This document shows, piece after piece, positions 5,552 through 6,621 of a stretch of DNA of 6,621 nucleotides. The position numbers and the translations under genes were made by a program. The notes beneath the pieces were generated by a model. The model searched no databases. It was not told the DNA's origin and was given only the letters and a program-made list of their open reading frames with translations. The first letter of the stretch is position 1; every line of letters begins with the position of its first letter. The stretch covers positions 1-6,621 of the forward strand of contig CALJTZ010000323.1 of NCBI GenBank assembly GCA_937975655.1, written 5' to 3'. The DNA is from an uncultured Synechococcus sp. (lineage in GTDB: Bacteria > Cyanobacteriota > Cyanobacteriia > PCC-6307 > Cyanobiaceae).

Positions 5552-6621
5552 GCCACCGGCACGCCGCCGAGCACCCGTTCAGCCAAGTGGCGGAAGGCTT
5601 CGGCCGTGAGGGAGCCCGGAGCGCTGAGCACCACCGGCCGACCCGCATCACCGCCCTGAACCACCGCCAGTTCCATGGGCAACTGGGCCAGCAGCGGCAC
5701 GCCGGCCTCCGCGGCCAGCAGGGCCCCGCCACCGGAGCCGAACAGTTCGTAGCGCTTATCGGGCGCGTCGGGCGGAATGAACGCGGTCATGTTCTCCACG
5801 ACCCCCAGCACCGGCACGCCCATCTGCAGGAACATGGCCAGCCCCCGCCGCGCGTCCTGCAGCGACACGGTCTGCGGGGTGGTGACCACAATCACACCGG
5901 CCATGGGCACGGCCTGGGCCAGGCTCAGCTGGGCATCGCCGGTGCCGGGGGGAAGATCCACCACGAGCACATCCCGCTCACCCCAGTCCACCTGGTAGAG
6001 GAACTGGCGGATGATGCCGTTGAGCATCGGTCCACGCCAGATCACGGGCTGGTTCTCAGCGATCAGCAGCCCCATCGACACCATGGCGATGCCACAGCTC
6101 TCGATCGGGGTAAGGATCTGCTCGTTGCCACTGCCCCGCACCTCGGGGGTGCGGTCGGCCACCCCGAGCATCGTGGGGGCATTGGGGCCGTAGATATCGG
6201 CATCCAACAGGCCCACCTTGAGGCCACTGGCCGCCAGGGCACAGGCCAGGTTCACCGCCACGGTGCTCTTGCCAACGCCGCCCTTGCCACTGCTCACGGC
6301 AATCACCTGCTTCACCCCGGGAACGGGCTGGCGCTCCGGACCACCGCCACCGTGGCCAGCGGCTCCGATGGGGGCGCCCCCATGGCTATGGGCATGGGCC
6401 GCCGCCGCTTCAGCGGGCTGCGCCACTTCGATCTGAACGTCGTCAATCCCGCTGAGTTGCAGCAACGCCGTGCGGGCTTCTGCCGCGATCCGCTCCCGCT
6501 GGCTGTTGGCAAAGCCCGGCAGCGCCAAACGGAACACCACACGGCTGCCCTGCAGGCGCACCTGCTGGATCCACTCCAGTGCCAGCAGGCTGCGACCACT
6601 ACCGGCATCCTGGAGGGGCTC
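5548..6621 (-). CDS. mrp: Mrp/ApbC-type iron-sulfur cluster carrier ATPase (N-terminus beyond window edge)
   Basis: Mrp/NBP35-family P-loop ATPases bind and hand on Fe-S clusters to apoproteins in the cytoplasm. 357 residues are visible; the frame is open to the right edge (EPLQDAGSGRSLLALEW), so the true start lies outside. The GTG at 6561 is not the start, because the sequence upstream of it is coding and family-like. Visible residues 1-70 form a MIP18/DUF59-like domain. A linker at about 71-97 is rich in Ala, Gly and His (AHAHSHGG, GHGGGG). The ATPase domain follows, with the deviant Walker A GKGGVGKST at 112-120, DADIYGPNAPTMLG at 140-153, and the Walker B-like VVDLPPGTGD at 220-229. Where many bacterial Mrp/ApbC proteins have a CXXC cluster-binding pair after ENM, this one reads ENMTAFIPPDAPDKRYELFGSGGG with no Cys. 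The stop overlaps the rodA start by 4 bp, indicating one transcription unit. Confidence 0.95.
   Translation of the reverse strand, partial: EPLQDAGSGRSLLALEWIQQVRLQGSRVVFRLALPGFANSQRERIAAEARTALLQLSGIDDVQIEVAQPAEAAAAHAHSHGGAPIGAAGHGGGGPERQPVPGVKQVIAVSSGKGGVGKSTVAVNLACALAASGLKVGLLDADIYGPNAPTMLGVADRTPEVRGSGNEQILTPIESCGIAMVSMGLLIAENQPVIWRGPMLNGIIRQFLYQVDWGERDVLVVDLPPGTGDAQLSLAQAVPMAGVIVVTTPQTVSLQDARRGLAMFLQMGVPVLGVVENMTAFIPPDAPDKRYELFGSGGGALLAAEAGVPLLAQLPMELAVVQGGDAGRPVVLSAPGSLTAEAFRHLAERVLGGVPVA

Noticed and set aside
5040..5732. 230-codon minus-strand frame across the mrp-rodA junction
   Set aside because: Arg/Pro/Ala-rich out-of-frame translation. Both overlapping genes have clear family motifs in other frames.
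1..6621. HIP1 palindromes (GCGATCGC), tRNA genes, CRISPR repeats, insertion-sequence ends
   Set aside because: Looked for by eye on both strands; no full HIP1 octamer, tRNA-like sequence, repeat array or transposase was seen. Nearly all of the window is explained by six genes.

Overview
The window comes from a high-GC unicellular cyanobacterium, most likely of the Synechococcus/Cyanobium (picocyanobacterial) group. The evidence is a typical 140-residue photosystem I subunit PsaD, a cyanobacterial-type glutamate-cysteine ligase, cyanobacterial-style RodA and Mrp proteins, and very GC-rich coding sequence throughout. The Cyanobium-like placement is an inference from GC content and gene content, not from a marker-gene tree.

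All six genes are on the minus strand, so the map reads from the right edge to the left. In order they are: mrp (Fe-S carrier P-loop ATPase; its start lies beyond the right edge), rodA (SEDS peptidoglycan glycosyltransferase), a soluble histidine-kinase-like protein, psaD, trpE (anthranilate synthase component I), and gshA (cut by the left edge). Coding density is very high. mrp and rodA overlap by 4 bp, rodA and the kinase by 1 bp, and trpE and gshA by 4 bp. Only two intergenic gaps exist: 120 bp before psaD and about 95 bp between psaD and trpE.

The layout suggests three transcription blocks. The first is mrp-rodA-kinase, probably one translationally coupled unit. The second is psaD alone, which has its own leader and is followed by a strong rho-independent terminator. 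The third is trpE-gshA, translationally coupled, with its start codon only 14-17 nt downstream of the terminator T-run. Functionally these are housekeeping genes: Fe-S delivery, cell-wall elongation, light-driven ferredoxin reduction, tryptophan synthesis and glutathione synthesis.

I see no mobile element, CRISPR array, RNA gene or foreign island, and no clear undescribed multi-gene system. The most unusual item is the kinase-like protein beside psaD. It keeps a good HEVRTP phospho-acceptor box but has lost the Asn residues of the N box and the Asp of the G1 box. Also worth a look are the absence of a CXXC motif in Mrp, the terminator squeezed into the trpE leader, and the repeat-containing psaD leader.
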